A DNA stretch of 64,000 nt from NCBI RefSeq assembly GCF_002280675.1, contig NZ_NCEN01000006.1, positions 1 through 64,000 of the forward strand, read 5' to 3'. Shown here in pieces: positions 25,297 to 34,621 of this stretch. Both the position numbers and the translations under genes were made by a program. The number at the start of each line of letters is the position of its first letter. Position 1 is the stretch's first letter. Origin of the DNA: Novosphingobium sp. 32-60-15. GTDB taxonomy: Bacteria; Pseudomonadota; Alphaproteobacteria; Sphingomonadales; Sphingomonadaceae. A model generated the notes under the pieces. The model was not told the origin of the DNA, made no database searches, and saw only the letters and a list, made by a program, of their open reading frames with translations.

Positions 25297-25308
25297 GCGG
25301 GACGGGTG

Positions 25309-25989
25309 ATGGCACAACCGAAAATGACAGCCGCCGACCATAAGCTGGTGTCCGATGCTGTTGCCGCAGCCGAGGCACATAGCGCGGGCGAAATCGTGAC
25401 CATCGTGACCGCCCGGTCTGACACATACCGCGATGTCGCGCTGGCTTGGGCCGCGTTTGCGGCATTTGCAGCGCTATGCGCGCTGGAACTTGGCGCGGGA
25501 GTTACGCTGCCGCTGATCGAAAACCTGCTTGGTCTGTGGGCGTTTGAATGGACCCCGCGCGCTGTGCTTGGCCTTGCGTTGGTTTCGGGCACGCTGAAAT
25601 TCATGACGGTCTATCTTGTGCTGCGCTTTACCCCGCTTGGCCTGTGGCTCACCCCGCGCCGGGTGCGCAATGCCCGCGTACGGGAACGCGCGCTGACGTG
25701 TTTTCGGGTGGGCGCAGAAAGCCGCACCTCTGGTCACACCGGCGTATTGATTTACCTGAGCCTTGCCGAACACCGCGCCGAGATTATCGCCGATGCTGCC
25801 ATTGCGTCCAAAGTTTCACCCGAAACGTGGGGCTATGCGATGAAGGCGATGCTTGATCCGCTGCGCCAAGGCCACATGGCGCAAGGTATGGCCGCTGCTG
25901 TGGGCGAAGTTGGCAAAGTGCTTGGCCAACACTTTCCGCGCGGCAAAGATGATGTCAACGAACTGCCTGACAGGTTGATTGAAGTATGA
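25309..25989 (+). CDS. second TPM-domain membrane protein
   Basis: 226 residues from ATG 25309 (a GTG at 25306 is in frame). It shows a TPM-like fold split by two membrane helices: DHKLVSDAVAAAEAHSAGEIVTIV at the start, hydrophobic segments at about 44-64 and 80-105, then a second soluble part with TGVLIYLSLAEHRAEIIAD. This is the partner protein often found after a YgcG-type TPM gene. It overlaps the next ATG at 25986. Confidence 0.8.
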   Translation: MAQPKMTAADHKLVSDAVAAAEAHSAGEIVTIVTARSDTYRDVALAWAAFAAFAALCALELGAGVTLPLIENLLGLWAFEWTPRAVLGLALVSGTLKFMTVYLVLRFTPLGLWLTPRRVRNARVRERALTCFRVGAESRTSGHTGVLIYLSLAEHRAEIIADAAIASKVSPETWGYAMKAMLDPLRQGHMAQGMAAAVGEVGKVLGQHFPRGKDDVNELPDRLIEV

Positions 25990-26537
25990 GTTTGGAAGAT
26001 GAATACCGTGACCAGCCCGAAGAAATTCGTTGGGAAGGACGCTATATTGTCGCAAAAACGCGCGGGCGCTGGGAATATGTCGGGCGCAGTCGCAACATTC
26101 GGGCGGCGGTGATCCTCGCGGTTGATGATGGCCATGTCCTGCTGGTTGAACAATTTCGCGTGCCGCTGGGCCGGCCTTGCATCGAATTGCCCGCCGGGTT
26201 GATCGGTGATGAGGCAGGTTCCGAGAACGAGGATGCAGCCATAGCGGCCGCGCGCGAATTGGAAGAGGAAACCGGCTATCGTCCGGGCCGGGTTGAATCG
26301 CTAGGTGAGTTTTATTCCTCGCCGGGGATGGTGACAGAAGCTTTCACTCTGTTCCGTGCGCTGGATCTGGAAAAAGTGTCAGAAGGCGGCGGCTTGGAAG
26401 GCGAAGGCATTACCGTGCACCGAGTTGTGTTGAGCGAGATTACAAGCTTTATCGCGGCCAAACGTGCCGAAGGCTATGCCATTGATACGCGGATGCTGTT
26501 GTTGCTCTCGCCCGGCATCCTCGGCGCCTCAACATAA
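25986..26537 (+). CDS. NUDIX hydrolase, ADP-ribose pyrophosphatase-like
   Basis: 183 residues. The Nudix box ends AARELEEETGY (R-E-x-x-E-E-x-G), preceded by the Gly-rich part with a small insertion (IGDEAGSENEDAAI). ELPAGLI before the box and the sheet FRVPLGRPCIELP are typical of the ADP-ribose or nucleoside diphosphate sugar subgroup. It overlaps the TPM gene stop by ATGA, so it is translated from the LemA/TPM transcript. The substrate cannot be fixed from sequence. Confidence 0.85.
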   Translation: MSLEDEYRDQPEEIRWEGRYIVAKTRGRWEYVGRSRNIRAAVILAVDDGHVLLVEQFRVPLGRPCIELPAGLIGDEAGSENEDAAIAAARELEEETGYRPGRVESLGEFYSSPGMVTEAFTLFRALDLEKVSEGGGLEGEGITVHRVVLSEITSFIAAKRAEGYAIDTRMLLLLSPGILGAST

Positions 26538-26559
26538 CAACCACATCCGGAGAGCGCCA

Positions 26560-27339
26560 ATGGGTAGAGTAAGCGGCAAGAAGGCCCTGATCACCGGCGC
26601 TGCCCAAGGCCTTGGCGCGGCGCATGCATGGATGCTGGCGCGCGAAGGTGCCAAGGTTCTGCTCACGGATATCAACGGTGACGGCGCAAAGGCAACAGCC
26701 GATGCGATCAACACCGAACTGGGCGCAGGCACGGCCTTTGCCATGCGCCATGATGTAACCAGTCCGTTTGATTGGGATGCGGCCATCGCGCTGGCAGCGG
26801 AGAAAATGGGCGGGTTATCGGTGCTCGTCAATAATGCGGGCGTGAGCGTGCGCGGCAATATTGAAACCTGCACGTTGGAGGAATGGCATCGCGGCTTTGC
26901 CATCAACGTCGACAGCGTTTTCCTTGGCTGCCAAAAGGCGCTGCCATTATTGCGCGATAGCCAGCCCGCATCAATCGTCAACATCAGTTCGATCGCGGGG
27001 CTGATCGCATCGGATTCCATGCCCGGCTATAATGCCAGCAAGGCGGCGGTGTGGATGCTGTCCAAATCGGTCGCGCTCTATTGCGCCAAACGTGGTTGGG
27101 ATATCCGCTGCAATTCGGTGCACCCGACGTTCGTTGATACCCCGATCCTTGATGATATCAGCGCAAATGCAAACCTTGAAAAGTCAGTGGTGATGGTCAA
27201 GCTGGCCCGCCAAGTGCCGCTTGGCCGGGTTGGCGTTCCGGACGATATTGCGGCGGGCGTGCTTTACCTTGCCAGTGATGAAAGCCGCTTCATGACAGGG
27301 GCCGAATTAAAGCTGGACGGTGGCATTTCCGCCATGTGA
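26560..27339 (+). CDS. short-chain dehydrogenase/reductase
   Basis: 259 residues from ATG 26560, after the sequence CCGGAGAGCG as ribosome-binding site. Classical SDR motifs are present: TGAAQGLGAA for cofactor, NNAGVS, the catalytic Ser in NISSIAG, and Y-N-A-S-K. The acidic residue after the second strand (DIN) suggests NAD. Related to 3-beta/7-alpha hydroxysteroid and cyclohexanol-type dehydrogenases, but the substrate is not known. Follows the NUDIX gene by 22 bp. Confidence 0.85.
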   Translation: MGRVSGKKALITGAAQGLGAAHAWMLAREGAKVLLTDINGDGAKATADAINTELGAGTAFAMRHDVTSPFDWDAAIALAAEKMGGLSVLVNNAGVSVRGNIETCTLEEWHRGFAINVDSVFLGCQKALPLLRDSQPASIVNISSIAGLIASDSMPGYNASKAAVWMLSKSVALYCAKRGWDIRCNSVHPTFVDTPILDDISANANLEKSVVMVKLARQVPLGRVGVPDDIAAGVLYLASDESRFMTGAELKLDGGISAM

Positions 27340-27370
27340 GCGCGCGTCCGGTATTGCTAATCGCGACCTC

Positions 27371-27619
27371 TTAAATCTTTGCGGTTTCAGCGATTTGTTC
27401 TGCAGCTTCGCGTTCCATACGCACAGCATCAAGGATTTTTGCACCGCCCATGAACACCGCGCCCGTGGCAGCAGCAAACAACAGCTTGCCGCCAAAGCCG
27501 GGGTATTGGGTAAGGTAGGCCTGTCCGCGTTCAACCGCGCCCAGCGACAGCGCATAGATGATCGCAAACGCCTCGAAGCGGGTTTTGATGACGAACAGGC
27601 GAGCAATCTTGTTTAGCAT
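27371..27619 (-). CDS. small conserved membrane protein (82 aa)
   Basis: 82 residues from ATG 27619 (a longer start at 27661 is less likely). The pattern MLNKIARLFVIKTRFEAFAIIYAL, then GAVERG and GFGGKLLFAAATGAVFMGGAKILDA suggests two short membrane segments. Proteins of this kind recur in sphingomonads without an assigned function. It is convergent with the SDR gene and followed upstream by an intergenic region (27620-27757 contains nothing else recognisable). Confidence 0.65.
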   Translation of the reverse strand: MLNKIARLFVIKTRFEAFAIIYALSLGAVERGQAYLTQYPGFGGKLLFAAATGAVFMGGAKILDAVRMEREAAEQIAETAKI

Positions 27620-27757
27620 TCGGGGTACTGATCCTCTTTTGCCAATAAGCACTGCAATCATCGTGCCATTCCCTGTTTTGCTGGATTATTGCTTGTTAAA
27701 CTTTCGTTCACTGTAAATTCCAGCGACAGGGCCTGTCCATGGGGTACGCCGCAGGGA

Positions 27758-29023
27758 TCAGGAAAGTTCCCCAAGATTCAATGCATTCAGCAGCGCAGCG
27801 CGGGCTGAAATCACGCTTTCGGCCAATGACGGTGTGCCAAGATCAGCGGGGTCGATCTGTTCTGGCCAGTGTGCGGCGACAACGCGTTCCACCAGCGCGG
27901 CTTTGGCTTCATCCAGCAGGAAACGCGGGTCAATCGTCGCAGGATCAGCAACAACACGCAGCCGCAGACAGGCAGGGCCACCGCCATTGGCCATCGATTG
28001 GCGCACATCCACCGGCAGGACGCGGCGGATGGGGCCGTTGGATGCTAGCATGCCATCGAGCCAGCTTCGCACCGAGGGCATTTCCCATGCTTCGAGCGGA
28101 ATGACGAGGCCCATTTCGCCGGTTGGCAGGGTGAGCAGTTGCGCATTGAACAGATAACTTTGGATAGCATCCGCCAAGCTTACCGCCGAGGCGGGCACGA
28201 CGACGATTTCTGCTTGCGGCAACCTTGTCCGGATTGCCGCATAGGTGCCTTCGGGATCGGCGAAAGCCTGTTCGTGCGTGAACAGCACGCGTTCATTGGC
28301 AACCGCGACGACATCGTTGTGGAACGCCCCTGCGGCGATGGCTTCGCCCGACTGTTCGATGAACAGGCAGCGTGCGGGATCAAGCCCGTGCAGGCGGGCA
28401 ACGGCGCGGCTTGCCTGTTCATGCTGGCGCGCGGGGAATGCGCCGCCGGGCTTGCCATAGACGAACAGTTCAAGGCCGGGGGCATCATGGGCCACACACA
28501 TCCGCATGTGATTGGCCGCGCCTTCATCGCCAAAGCACGCCGGCACGGCATCGTGCACGGCAAAATGGGCGGTGTCGGCAAAGGCCAGACGCAACTGGCG
28601 CACGGTGTCCGGCCATTCCTGCGACCGGTGCGGCATAGTTACAAGGTTGGCGGCCGTAAGGTGGCAGCGCCCGTCGGCGGTATCGGGCGAGGGGCTGACC
28701 GTGGCGGCATTGGCGGTCCACATGGACGAGGCAGACCATGCCGCAGCGCGCAACCGGCGCTGCGCCGGATCGACCTCGTCAATCGCGTTCAGGCCCAAGG
28801 CGTCCAACAGTACGGGGTTGGGGCGGGGCAGGGGCGCAAACAGGCCCTGCATCAGGCCAAGGCCCATATTATGGCGCATCTTGGCAATGCCTTGCAGGGC
28901 GGCAGCGCGCGGATAGGATGCCTCGCCCGCATGACTTGCCGAAGCCAGATTGCCAAGGCTGAGGCCCGCGTAATTGTGGCTTGGGCCAACAAGGCCATCG
29001 AAGTTGATTTCAACGAGGGGCAT
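27758..29023 (-). CDS. astB: N-succinylarginine dihydrolase
   Basis: 421 residues. It begins EINFDGLVGPSHNYAGLSLGN, the family signature, and has the active-site Cys in NGGGPACLRLRVV near residue 340. It belongs to the amidinotransferase-fold guanidine hydrolases. It converts N2-succinylarginine to N2-succinylornithine, releasing ammonia and CO2, step two of the AST pathway. It lies directly downstream of astA and an M20 peptidase gene, all on the minus strand. Confidence 0.96.
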   Translation of the reverse strand: MPLVEINFDGLVGPSHNYAGLSLGNLASASHAGEASYPRAAALQGIAKMRHNMGLGLMQGLFAPLPRPNPVLLDALGLNAIDEVDPAQRRLRAAAWSASSMWTANAATVSPSPDTADGRCHLTAANLVTMPHRSQEWPDTVRQLRLAFADTAHFAVHDAVPACFGDEGAANHMRMCVAHDAPGLELFVYGKPGGAFPARQHEQASRAVARLHGLDPARCLFIEQSGEAIAAGAFHNDVVAVANERVLFTHEQAFADPEGTYAAIRTRLPQAEIVVVPASAVSLADAIQSYLFNAQLLTLPTGEMGLVIPLEAWEMPSVRSWLDGMLASNGPIRRVLPVDVRQSMANGGGPACLRLRVVADPATIDPRFLLDEAKAALVERVVAAHWPEQIDPADLGTPSLAESVISARAALLNALNLGELS

Positions 29024-29051
29024 GAACCATTTCCAAAATCAGGGGGCGCGC

Positions 29052-30089
29052 TTATCGCGGGATGTGCCAGACCATATCGCCTGCCGAGACGTCGAGTGCA
29101 GCGGCTGCAACCGGATCAAGCACAAGGCCATCGGGCGTATTGGCAACTTCGGCAAAAGTGCAGCGGTAATCGGCAAGGCGGCCCGTTGCGACCAGAGCCT
29201 TGACCGCGCCGCCATCGCGTTCAGGCGCGCGAACGTGGGTGACGACTGTGGTTTGCGCCTCGCAGATGGAACGAACGCGGTCGGTGCGTGCGGTCATGGT
29301 GGGGCCGCCGTCGAAAATATCGATATAGCCTTCATACGAAAAGCCTTCGTCCTCAAGCATGCGCATGGCCGCGCGGCCGGAAGGGTGGGGCAAGCCGATG
29401 GCTGTGCGCGCGCTTTCGGGCAGCATCGCGATATAGACAGGGTGCTTGGGCATCAGATCGGCGATGAACTGGTTGCCGTTGATCGCGTTGAAATAGTCTG
29501 CTTCCTGAAAGCTCATGCCGAAAAACCGGCCCGCAACGCCATCCCAGAATGGAGAGCCTCCGCGTTCATCAATGGCGCCGCGCAATTCTGCGAGGATTTT
29601 GTCGGCAAAGCGTTGGCGATGCATTGCGATGAACAGATAGCGGCTGCGCGCCAGCAACATGCCAAGGCCCCCTGCGCGTTCCGATGGATGCAGGAACAGG
29701 CCGCCGACTTCGCTTGATCCTTCAAGATCGGTGACAAGGCCCAGCATCTCGGCGCGGAAGGTGCGGTTCAGTTCCTTGGAATGCTGCGTCAGCGTGGCCT
29801 TGCGATAGGAATAGAACGGCCACTGCCGCCCCACGCTGGTAAAGATCTGGCACGTTCCGCGCACTTCGCCGGTGGCGCTGTCTTCCAGCACGAGCACGAA
29901 CAGTTCATCTTTCAGATTTTGCGGATCGCCATCCTCCTTGTTGGCATAGGCCTGGCAGGCGCGCTCAAGCTTGGTGGTCAGCGATTTGCGGTCTGCGGGC
30001 AGATTGGTGAAGCCGCCGCCGGTAAGCTTGGCCATTTCATACAGCGATTGCAGATCACTGGCGCGCGCGGCGCGAATACGGAATGTCAT
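29052..30089 (-). CDS. astA: arginine N-succinyltransferase
   Basis: 345 residues from ATG 30089, whose ATG overlaps the TGA of the upstream gene. The start FRIRAARASDLQSLYEMAKLTGGGFTNLP and the later VGGLFLHPSERAGGLGMLLAR are AstA landmarks (GNAT-like fold). It transfers succinyl from succinyl-CoA to arginine, the committed step of the AST pathway. Codons upstream to 30305 belong to the M20 gene in another frame and are not used. Confidence 0.95.
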   Translation of the reverse strand: MTFRIRAARASDLQSLYEMAKLTGGGFTNLPADRKSLTTKLERACQAYANKEDGDPQNLKDELFVLVLEDSATGEVRGTCQIFTSVGRQWPFYSYRKATLTQHSKELNRTFRAEMLGLVTDLEGSSEVGGLFLHPSERAGGLGMLLARSRYLFIAMHRQRFADKILAELRGAIDERGGSPFWDGVAGRFFGMSFQEADYFNAINGNQFIADLMPKHPVYIAMLPESARTAIGLPHPSGRAAMRMLEDEGFSYEGYIDIFDGGPTMTARTDRVRSICEAQTTVVTHVRAPERDGGAVKALVATGRLADYRCTFAEVANTPDGLVLDPVAAAALDVSAGDMVWHIPR

Positions 30090-31294
30090 CAGCTTCCCCC
30101 AGATAGCCGGTGCAGAACCAGCGCCGATAATGCGGCACGTTCTGCCAAGGACGGCACGATCAGGTATTCCTGATCCGAATGGATTGCGCCCCCGCGCACG
30201 CCCATCGTATCGACAACAGGCACCCCGCATGCGGCAATGTTGTTGCCGTCGCACACTCCGCCCGATGCCTGCCAGCGGATCGGCTGGCCCAGCGCCTGCC
30301 CGCATTCGCGCACCAGACCGAACAGGGCTTCGGCCTCGGCCGTCAAAGGTTTGGGCGCGCGGGACACGCCGCCGTGGAGGTGGATGGAGACATCATGCAG
30401 CTTTTCGATCACGCGCACAGCTTCGCGCAGGGACGCTGCGAAAGCTTGGGCCATTTCAGGCAAGCGCGGGCGCACATTGAAACGCAGCACCGCATGATCG
30501 GGCACGACATTGTTGGCGCTGCCGCCATCGATTCTGGCAGGATTGACGGTAAGGCCCGGTTCTTCAAGCGCTTTCAGGCGCAGGGCAAGATCAGCCGCTG
30601 CAAGGATGGCGTTGCGCCCGTCCTGCGGATTGCGTCCGGCATGGGCACTACGGCCGGTGATGACGGCGCTGTAATTGCCGCTGCCGGGGCGCTCTCCTGC
30701 CAATGTGCCATCTGGCAGGGCAGAGGGTTCATAGGTCAGCGCTGCGGCTTTGCCCGATGCCAGTTCGGCAATGAGCGCAGCCGATGACAAGCTGCCGGTT
30801 TCCTCGTCCGCATTGATCAGCACGTCATAGCCGACTTGCGCGGCGGCGGGGCTGGTTTCAAATGTGGTCAGGGCGGCAAGGATTACGGCGATGCCGCCTT
30901 TCATATCGGCCACGCCGGGTCCGTTCAGGGTTTCGCTATCCAGCCATGTCAATGTCTGGAACGGGTGCGTGGGCGCAAATACCGTGTCCATATGGCCCGT
31001 CAGCAGATAGCGGCGCGGCGCATCGGGCCGGACGGACAGGACCAGATGCGCGCCATTGGCCGTTTGCACCTCGCTTCCGTCTGCCGCGATTGCAGTGACG
31101 GTTGCGGGTTCGACCTTGCGCACTATGCCCGGCAAGGCAGAAAATGCATCGGCCAGAAGATCCCACTGGCGGGCGAGGCCGGAAAGGTTGCCGGTGCCGG
31201 TATTGATGGCGCACCACCGTTCGACGCGGGCCAGCATCGCGGCGGCGTCAATTGCGGCAATCAGGCCGTGCTCTTTGGCGGAAAGCTGTTGCAT
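30089..31294 (-). CDS. M20-family metallopeptidase, possible deacylase of the arginine pathway
   Basis: 401 residues. The two-zinc M20 motifs are present: LLTGHMDTVF (His, Asp), GPGVADMKGG (bridging Asp), NADEETGS (Glu-Glu), a later Asp/Glu, and a C-terminal His. It resembles carboxypeptidase G2 and acetylornithine-deacetylase-type enzymes. It is the first gene of the astA-astB group with a TGATG overlap. The AST pathway needs a succinylglutamate desuccinylase (AstE, M14-like), which is not present here, so this enzyme might remove a succinyl group instead. That is inference. Confidence 0.82.
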   Translation of the reverse strand: MQQLSAKEHGLIAAIDAAAMLARVERWCAINTGTGNLSGLARQWDLLADAFSALPGIVRKVEPATVTAIAADGSEVQTANGAHLVLSVRPDAPRRYLLTGHMDTVFAPTHPFQTLTWLDSETLNGPGVADMKGGIAVILAALTTFETSPAAAQVGYDVLINADEETGSLSSAALIAELASGKAAALTYEPSALPDGTLAGERPGSGNYSAVITGRSAHAGRNPQDGRNAILAAADLALRLKALEEPGLTVNPARIDGGSANNVVPDHAVLRFNVRPRLPEMAQAFAASLREAVRVIEKLHDVSIHLHGGVSRAPKPLTAEAEALFGLVRECGQALGQPIRWQASGGVCDGNNIAACGVPVVDTMGVRGGAIHSDQEYLIVPSLAERAALSALVLHRLSGGS

Positions 31295-31363
31295 CTGTAA
31301 CCTTCGTAGCGCGTCATGGGGGCGGGGTGAAGTGCTATGTCCTTTGGCGATCTCCTGCCCATG

Positions 31364-31387
31364 TCATTGCAAAACACATTGCAGTGA
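31364..31387. promoter_or_regulatory. inverted repeat upstream of malate synthase, candidate operator
   Basis: TCATTGCAA (31364-31372) and TTGCAGTGA (31379-31387) form a 9-bp inverted repeat with one mismatch and a 6-bp spacer. It is about 95 bp before the malate synthase start and close to the -35/-10 zone. TTGCAA-containing sites are known for acetate-metabolism regulators of the RamB/ScfR group, which makes a link plausible, but no such regulator gene is in the window. Confidence 0.35.
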
Positions 31388-31481
31388 TGCATAGGCTGGA
31401 ACGTTCCTCCCCAGGTTCTACAGATTCGGCGCATGTCCTGTTGGGCGTGGACGTTGACATGAGCGAATGGAAATGGGTGAA

Positions 31482-33611
31482 ATGAACGAACGTATCGAGC
31501 GTAGCGGCCTTAAAGTTGACGCGCAGCTTAGCCGGTTTATCGACAGCGAAGTGCTTGGCCCCCTCGGGCTTGATGCCAATGCCTTTTGGCAGGGCTTTGC
31601 GCAGCTTGTCGGCCAATTTACTCCGGTAAACCGCGCGCTTCTGGCCAAGCGTGACAGCTTGCAGGCAAGGATCGATGCCTGGCACCGTGACCGCAAGGGC
31701 AAGCCGGTGGTTATGGCCGAATACCGCGCGTTCCTGACCGAAATCGGCTATCTGGTGGCCGAGCCTGAGGCGTTTGCAATCGGTACGCAAAACGTCGACC
31801 CTGAAATTGCCACGATGGCAGGGCCGCAACTGGTTGTCCCGGTGCTGAATGATCGCTTCGTTCTGAACGCCGCCAATGCGCGTTGGGGCAGCCTTTATGA
31901 TGCGTGGTACGGCACCGATGCGCTGGATGCGCCGCCTGCGCGCGGCGGCGGTTATGACGCTGATCGCGGTGCGGCAGTCGTTCGTGCTGGCCGTGTGTTC
32001 CTTGACCATACTTTCCCGCTGACAGGGATGGGCTGGAATGACTGGGATGGCGAAGGCGTGCCGCCATTGGCCGATGCAGGGCAGTTAGCGGGGCAAAAGC
32101 CCGGTAGCATCCTGCTGCGCAACAATGGCCTTCATGCCGAAGTGGTGTTGGACTGCACGCATCCGGTGGGAAAGGACGACAAGGCGGGCATTGCCGATAT
32201 CGTGATGGAATCCGCGCTGACGGCGATTGTCGATCTTGAAGATTCCGTGGCGGCTGTGGATGCCGAAGACAAGTTGCTGGCCTATCGCAACTGGCTGGGC
32301 CTGATGCGCGGCGATCTGGAGGCGCGCTTCGAAAAGGGCGGCAAGACCATGAGCCGCAAGCTGGAGGCTGACCGGACCTGGACGGCGCCCGATGGAGCCA
32401 CGCTGACGTTGCCGGGGCGCAGCTTGCTGTTTGTGCGCAATGTTGGCCATCTGATGACCAATCCGGCGATCCTGCTGGCTGATGGCAGCGAAATTCCCGA
32501 AGGCATCATGGACGCGGTGATCACGTCGGCCATCGGCATGCATGATGTGAAGGGGCTAGGGCCGTTGCGCAACAGCCGCAAGGGCAGCATCTATATCGTG
32601 AAGCCCAAGATGCATGGGCCGGAAGAAGTTGCCTTTACCAACGACCTGTTCAACGCGGTCGAGGACTTGCTGGGGCTTGAGCGCCACACCGTGAAGGTGG
32701 GCGTGATGGATGAAGAGCGGCGGACATCGGCCAATCTGGCCTCGTGCATCAAGGCGGTGCGGGACCGTATCGTGTTCATCAACACCGGCTTCCTTGACCG
32801 GACGGGCGATGAAATCCACACCTCGATGCAGGCCGGCGCGATGATCCGCAAGGGCGCGATCAAGGGTTCGGGCTGGATTGCGGCCTATGAAAAACGCAAT
32901 GTCTGCATCGGTTTGGCGCAAGGCCTTTCGGGCAAGGCGCAAATCGGCAAGGGCATGTGGGCCGCGCCCGATATGATGCACGACATGATGGAACAGAAGA
33001 TCGCGCATCCCCGCACCGGCGCGAATACGGCGTGGGTTCCATCGCCCACAGCGGCAACCTTGCACGCGATGCACTATCATCAGGTTGATGTGTTCGATGT
33101 GCAGAAGTCGGTGCTGGCAGAACGCACACCCGATCTTGATGCGCTGCTGGCGATCCCGCTGGCTGACGGCACGAACTGGTCCGAAGACGAAGTGCGCGAG
33201 GAACTGGACAACAACGCGCAAGGCCTGCTCGGCTATGTCGTGCGCTGGATTGATCAGGGCGTAGGTTGTTCAAAAGTGCCCGATATCAATGACGTGGGCC
33301 TGATGGAGGACCGCGCGACGCTGCGCATTTCCAGCCAGCACATGGCGAACTGGTTGCTGCATGGCGTGGCCACCAACGCACAAGTGATGGACAGCCTGAA
33401 GCGCATGGCGGCCAAGGTTGATGCGCAAAACGCGAACGATGCGCTGTATGAACCAATGGCCGGAAACTGGGAAGACAGCTTTGCCTTCCGCGCGGCCTGC
33501 GATCTGGTGTTCAACGGGGTGGAACAGCCCAACGGCTACACCGAACCGCTGCTGCACGCGTGGCGTTTGAAGAAAAAGGCGGCTGTGGCGAAAGTGGCTG
33601 AACTGGCCTAA
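31482..33611 (+). CDS. glcB: malate synthase G
   Basis: 709 residues from ATG 31482 (ATG 31467 also in frame). The length and the start [14 protein letters not shown] fit the monomeric G isoform. [14 protein letters not shown] and the [15 protein letters not shown] segment belong to the TIM barrel active site, and the C-terminal cap carries the catalytic Asp region. It joins glyoxylate and acetyl-CoA to malate for growth on acetate, fatty acids or glycolate. Isocitrate lyase is not nearby. A hairpin terminator follows. Confidence 0.96.
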   Translation: MNERIERSGLKVDAQLSRFIDSEVLGPLGLDANAFWQGFAQLVGQFTPVNRALLAKRDSLQARIDAWHRDRKGKPVVMAEYRAFLTEIGYLVAEPEAFAIGTQNVDPEIATMAGPQLVVPVLNDRFVLNAANARWGSLYDAWYGTDALDAPPARGGGYDADRGAAVVRAGRVFLDHTFPLTGMGWNDWDGEGVPPLADAGQLAGQKPGSILLRNNGLHAEVVLDCTHPVGKDDKAGIADIVMESALTAIVDLEDSVAAVDAEDKLLAYRNWLGLMRGDLEARFEKGGKTMSRKLEADRTWTAPDGATLTLPGRSLLFVRNVGHLMTNPAILLADGSEIPEGIMDAVITSAIGMHDVKGLGPLRNSRKGSIYIVKPKMHGPEEVAFTNDLFNAVEDLLGLERHTVKVGVMDEERRTSANLASCIKAVRDRIVFINTGFLDRTGDEIHTSMQAGAMIRKGAIKGSGWIAAYEKRNVCIGLAQGLSGKAQIGKGMWAAPDMMHDMMEQKIAHPRTGANTAWVPSPTAATLHAMHYHQVDVFDVQKSVLAERTPDLDALLAIPLADGTNWSEDEVREELDNNAQGLLGYVVRWIDQGVGCSKVPDINDVGLMEDRATLRISSQHMANWLLHGVATNAQVMDSLKRMAAKVDAQNANDALYEPMAGNWEDSFAFRAACDLVFNGVEQPNGYTEPLLHAWRLKKKAAVAKVAELA

Positions 33612-33618
33612 CATTGGG

Positions 33619-33648
33619 AAAGGGCGGGCTTCAAAGCTCGCCCTTTCT
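33619..33648 (+). terminator. intrinsic terminator after glcB
   Basis: AAAGGGCGGGCT and AGCTCGCCCTTT pair with one G-U and a 4-nt loop, followed by a short T-rich run, 8 bp after the stop codon. Confidence 0.8.
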
Positions 33649-33649
33649 A

Positions 33650-33791
33650 TTTCGCGCAGAGGCGCAGAGTTCCGCAGAGACCGAGCGTGTGCGGCAAAGC
33701 CGCTTTTGAGCTTGCGATGCGTCGCAATGATGAAAATGCGGCCTGCGGCTCGTCCGTAAATCTCTGCGGAACTTTGCGCCTCTGCGCGAAA
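33650..33791. repeat. 142-bp intergenic element with 31-bp terminal inverted repeats
   Basis: The left arm (33650-33680, beginning TTTCGCGCAGAGGCGCAGAG) and right arm (33761-33791, ending GCGCCTCTGCGCGAAA) are inverted copies differing at one or two positions. About 80 bp of unique sequence with smaller palindromes lies between. It fills the gap between the convergent glcB and rsmA genes. It encodes no protein, so it is a MITE-like or paired-REP element of a family different from those at 12014 and 41602. Confidence 0.7.
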
Positions 33792-33796
33792 CAATT

Positions 33797-34621
33797 CTAC
33801 TTCGTCAGCACCCGCGCGATGCTCACAAACTCTGCCACATCCAAGGTTTCGGCGCGGCGCTGGCTGTCGATGCCCAGTACTTCCAGCGCATCAATCGCGC
33901 CGGGCAGACCCTTCAGCGACTGGCGCAGCATTTTGCGGCGTTGGCCGAATGCGGCTTCGGTCACGCGTTCCAGCATGCGGGCCGAGACGCCTTCGGGCAT
34001 GGCGGCAGGTTCAACATGGATGATGGCCGACATCACTTTGGGCGGCGGGGTGAAAGCGCTGCGGTGCACTTTCATGGCGATGCGAGGGGTGGAGCGCCAT
34101 TGGGCCAGCACGGCCAGACGGCCATAAGCATCTGATCCCGGCGCTGCGATAATGCGTTCGGCGACCTCCTGCTGGAACATCAGCGTCAGCGATTTCCACT
34201 GCGGCGGCCACGCCTGCCCCGAAAGCCAGCCGGTGAACAGCATCGTGCCCACATTGTAGGGCAGGTTTGCGGCGACATGCCATGCACCATCAAACAGCGT
34301 TTCGGGCGCGATTTTGGTGGCATCGCCCTGAATTACGGTCAACTGGCCGGGGAACGCTTCTGCCAGTTCGGCAAGCGCGGGCAAACAGCGCTTGTCCATT
34401 TCGATTGCCGTCACGTTTGCCCCTGCACGCAGCAAGGCGCGGGTGAGGCCCCCGGGCCCGGGACCTACTTCAAGGACGTTTTCGCCCTTCAGCTTGCCCG
34501 GAACCGTGGCGATACGGCTGAGCAATTGTTCATCGAACAGGAAATTCTGGCCCAGCGCTTTGGTGGCAATCAACCCGTGACGGTTGACCACGTCGCGCAA
34601 GGGGGGGAGGGTGTCGGTCAA
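33797..34621 (-). CDS. rsmA: 16S rRNA (adenine1518/1519-N6) dimethyltransferase RsmA
   Basis: 274 residues if started at TTG 34621, which overlaps the pdxA stop as TTGA; ATG 34645 would add eight residues and a 28-bp overlap. KALGQNFLFDEQLL, VLEVGPGPGGLTRALL (SAM motif I) and NLPYNVGT (catalytic motif IV) identify KsgA/RsmA. It dimethylates two adenines in the 3' hairpin of 16S rRNA during 30S maturation. Last gene of lptD-surA-pdxA-rsmA, a conserved proteobacterial order. Confidence 0.96.
   Translation of the reverse strand: MTDTLPPLRDVVNRHGLIATKALGQNFLFDEQLLSRIATVPGKLKGENVLEVGPGPGGLTRALLRAGANVTAIEMDKRCLPALAELAEAFPGQLTVIQGDATKIAPETLFDGAWHVAANLPYNVGTMLFTGWLSGQAWPPQWKSLTLMFQQEVAERIIAAPGSDAYGRLAVLAQWRSTPRIAMKVHRSAFTPPPKVMSAIIHVEPAAMPEGVSARMLERVTEAAFGQRRKMLRQSLKGLPGAIDALEVLGIDSQRRAETLDVAEFVSIARVLTK

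Noticed and set aside
28139..29203. 354-codon frame antisense to astB
   Set aside because: No domain and no ribosome-binding site; the sense strand encodes a clear AstB.
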